Assembly (NCBI GenBank): GCA_949752795.1
Contig: OX457061.1
Coordinates: 35,868,338-35,932,337, forward strand
From: Hyperoodon ampullatus
Lineage: Eukaryota > Chordata > Mammalia > Artiodactyla > Ziphiidae
Direction: 5' to 3'
DNA: 64,000 bases
Shown: positions 62,605-64,000 of the stretch, piece by piece
Layout: each line of letters opens with the position of its first letter
Numbering within the stretch: the first letter of the stretch is position 1
Made by a program: the position numbers and the translations under genes
The notes under the pieces: model-generated
The model's database searches: none
Seen by the model: the letters and a program-made list of their open reading frames with translations, nothing else
What the model was told of the DNA's origin: nothing

Positions 62605-62759
62605 TGTGTAGCTTTTATAATCACAAAACACTCTCTCTCTCTCTGGAAATTACATACACAGACACACACAACAACAACCTCCTCAATACTCTGGGAAGTA
62701 TCAGCCCCCCACCCTGAAACTGTTGTTGTATAGAAGTTTTTAGGAGTATGAAAAAAATA

Positions 62760-63940
62760 GTTAAAATGTGACTGACAAAATGAGAACAGATTAGTGGTTG
62801 TTAGGGGTCAGGATGGGTGTAAGGGAGATGAGTGTGGCTATAAAAGTGTAACAGGAGGGATCCCTGTGGTGGTGGAACTATTCTGTACCTTGCCTGTATC
62901 CATGTCAATATCCCAACTGTGAAGTCATACTCTGGTTTTATAAGATATCACCATTGGGGGAAACCGGGTTACGGGTATAAGGATCTCGCCATATTATTTC
63001 TTACAACTGCATATGAATCTAAAATTATCTCAAAAGTTTAATTTTAAAATAATAGCAACATTATAACCAATTGAATAAAATCAGAATCCATGAGCCCATA
63101 CTGGTATAAATAAATGAATAAACAAACAGGAGAGGACAAAGCTTTTTTTCACAGTAGACAGCTAACTAATAAATTTTAAAGAGAAAAGAATTAGAAATTC
63201 ATCATTTGGCAATCATCAGAGTAATGATTCATTCATCCAAGAAATAACAATGGATGCTAAAACTAGATGTTAAAATTTGATGAGGAACAGAATATTTCCT
63301 ACAAAAAGGGAAAAAATAGTTTTTTTCACAGTGGAGAAATCTGGCAGACTTCATAAGTAATCAAAGTTAACATCACCAGTAATGGAACAAATCAACATCA
63401 TGTGCTCCTTGACAGGATGCAGTGAGAAGCACCACAGCAGCATTTCTATGTTATTTTGTCAAAGATAAATAATACGAATCTAATTATGAAGAAATATCAG
63501 ATGAACCCAGGGTGAGGGACATTCTATAAAATGCATAGCCTGTGATCTTTCAATGACAAGGTCATGTAGGTCAAGAAAAGACTGAGGGACTGCTCAAGAT
63601 TGAAGATGATTCAAGAGGTATGACAACTAAACACAACCAGTGACCCTCGATTGGATTCCTTTGCTATAAGGAACATTATTGGAAAAACTAGTTAAACTTG
63701 AATGCAGTCTGTGAATTAAGTGGTAGTTTACGTCTCAGTGTTAATTTCCTGATTTTGATGGTTGTATTGAAGTTATGAAAGAGAATGTGCTTGTCTGTAG
63801 GAATTACACAGTATTCAAGGATGATGGGGCATCACGCTGACAACTTACAAATGGCTCAGGGAAAATGTTCCATAAATTCAGCAAACTCTTCTGTGAGTTT
63901 GAGATTGCTTCAAAATAAAAATTGTTTATTATAAAGAATG
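62760..63940 (+). mobile_element. L1M-like 3' UTR region
   Basis: Text 'GATGAGGAACAGAATATTTC', 'GAGGGACATTCTATAAAATG', 'AAAGACTGAGGGACTGCTCA' and the closing 'GATTGCTTCAAAATAAAAAT' follow the long 3' UTR of old mammalian L1s. Family name not verified. Confidence 0.55.
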
Positions 63941-64000
63941 CAATTGACAATTTTCTCTGCAGTCTAGAGCTCAAGAGATCGTGGTGTGCCTAATTTCTGC

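Noticed and set aside
61300..64000. 3' end of LPAR1, the expected next gene
   Set aside because: No minus-strand coding or UTR signature found. In other mammals the gap after MUSK is longer than the 50 kb available here.

Overview
This window is mammalian nuclear DNA, almost certainly from a cetacean (whale or dolphin). The evidence is intron-containing coding sequence, many tRNA-Glu-derived SINEs of the CHR type typical of Cetacea (ten CHR-2-like and five CHR-1-like copies, most with visible target-site duplications), 5'-truncated L1 copies, and an older layer of L2, MIR, Tigger and LTR-type repeats. There are no bacterial features, CRISPR arrays or operons.

The only gene I can support is the 3' half of MUSK, the muscle-specific receptor tyrosine kinase, on the + strand at 15-13284. 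Seven exons with canonical AG/GT borders and matching phases give a continuous 562-residue reading frame: a ten-cysteine Frizzled-like domain (two exons), a 24-nt microexon, the stalk plus transmembrane helix, the NPxY juxtamembrane segment with the glycine loop, the catalytic-lysine exon, and one large GC-rich terminal exon with the rest of the kinase and the stop. The frame is intact. The 5' part of the gene (signal peptide and Ig domains) lies outside the window. A 3' UTR follows, with a candidate poly(A) signal near 13886.

From about 13.9 kb to the end (50 kb) I see no second gene. This fits the known mammalian order, in which a gene desert separates MUSK from LPAR1. The region is repeats upon repeats: an L1 ORF1 fragment splitting a MIR (15.9-17.1 kb); a CHR-2 SINE between two 212-bp direct repeats (18.6-19.25 kb); four L1 3' ends in one orientation (20.6, 24.1, 29.7, 40.8 kb); two CHR-1 SINEs and an LTR-like tail (32.3-34.3 kb); two Tigger-type DNA transposons (35.6 and 37.6 kb); MIR, L2 and MLT1-like relics (44.8-48.3 kb); a ~3 kb minus-strand L1 carrying a nested SINE (56.4-59.4 kb); and L2 and L1 tails to the end. 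AT-rich single-copy-looking DNA lies between.

The most unusual observation is the SINE at 18823-19040. Its flanking duplication is 212 bp, about fifteen times the usual length, with 5 differences and no indels. Others worth checking are a perfect 15-bp inverted repeat at 22321-22355, the MUSK microexon, a G-quadruplex-prone tract at 35280-35303, and an unclassified dispersed repeat pair (28.2 and 35.9 kb). I found no convincing new biological system. Repeat family names come from recalled sequence patterns and were not checked against a database.
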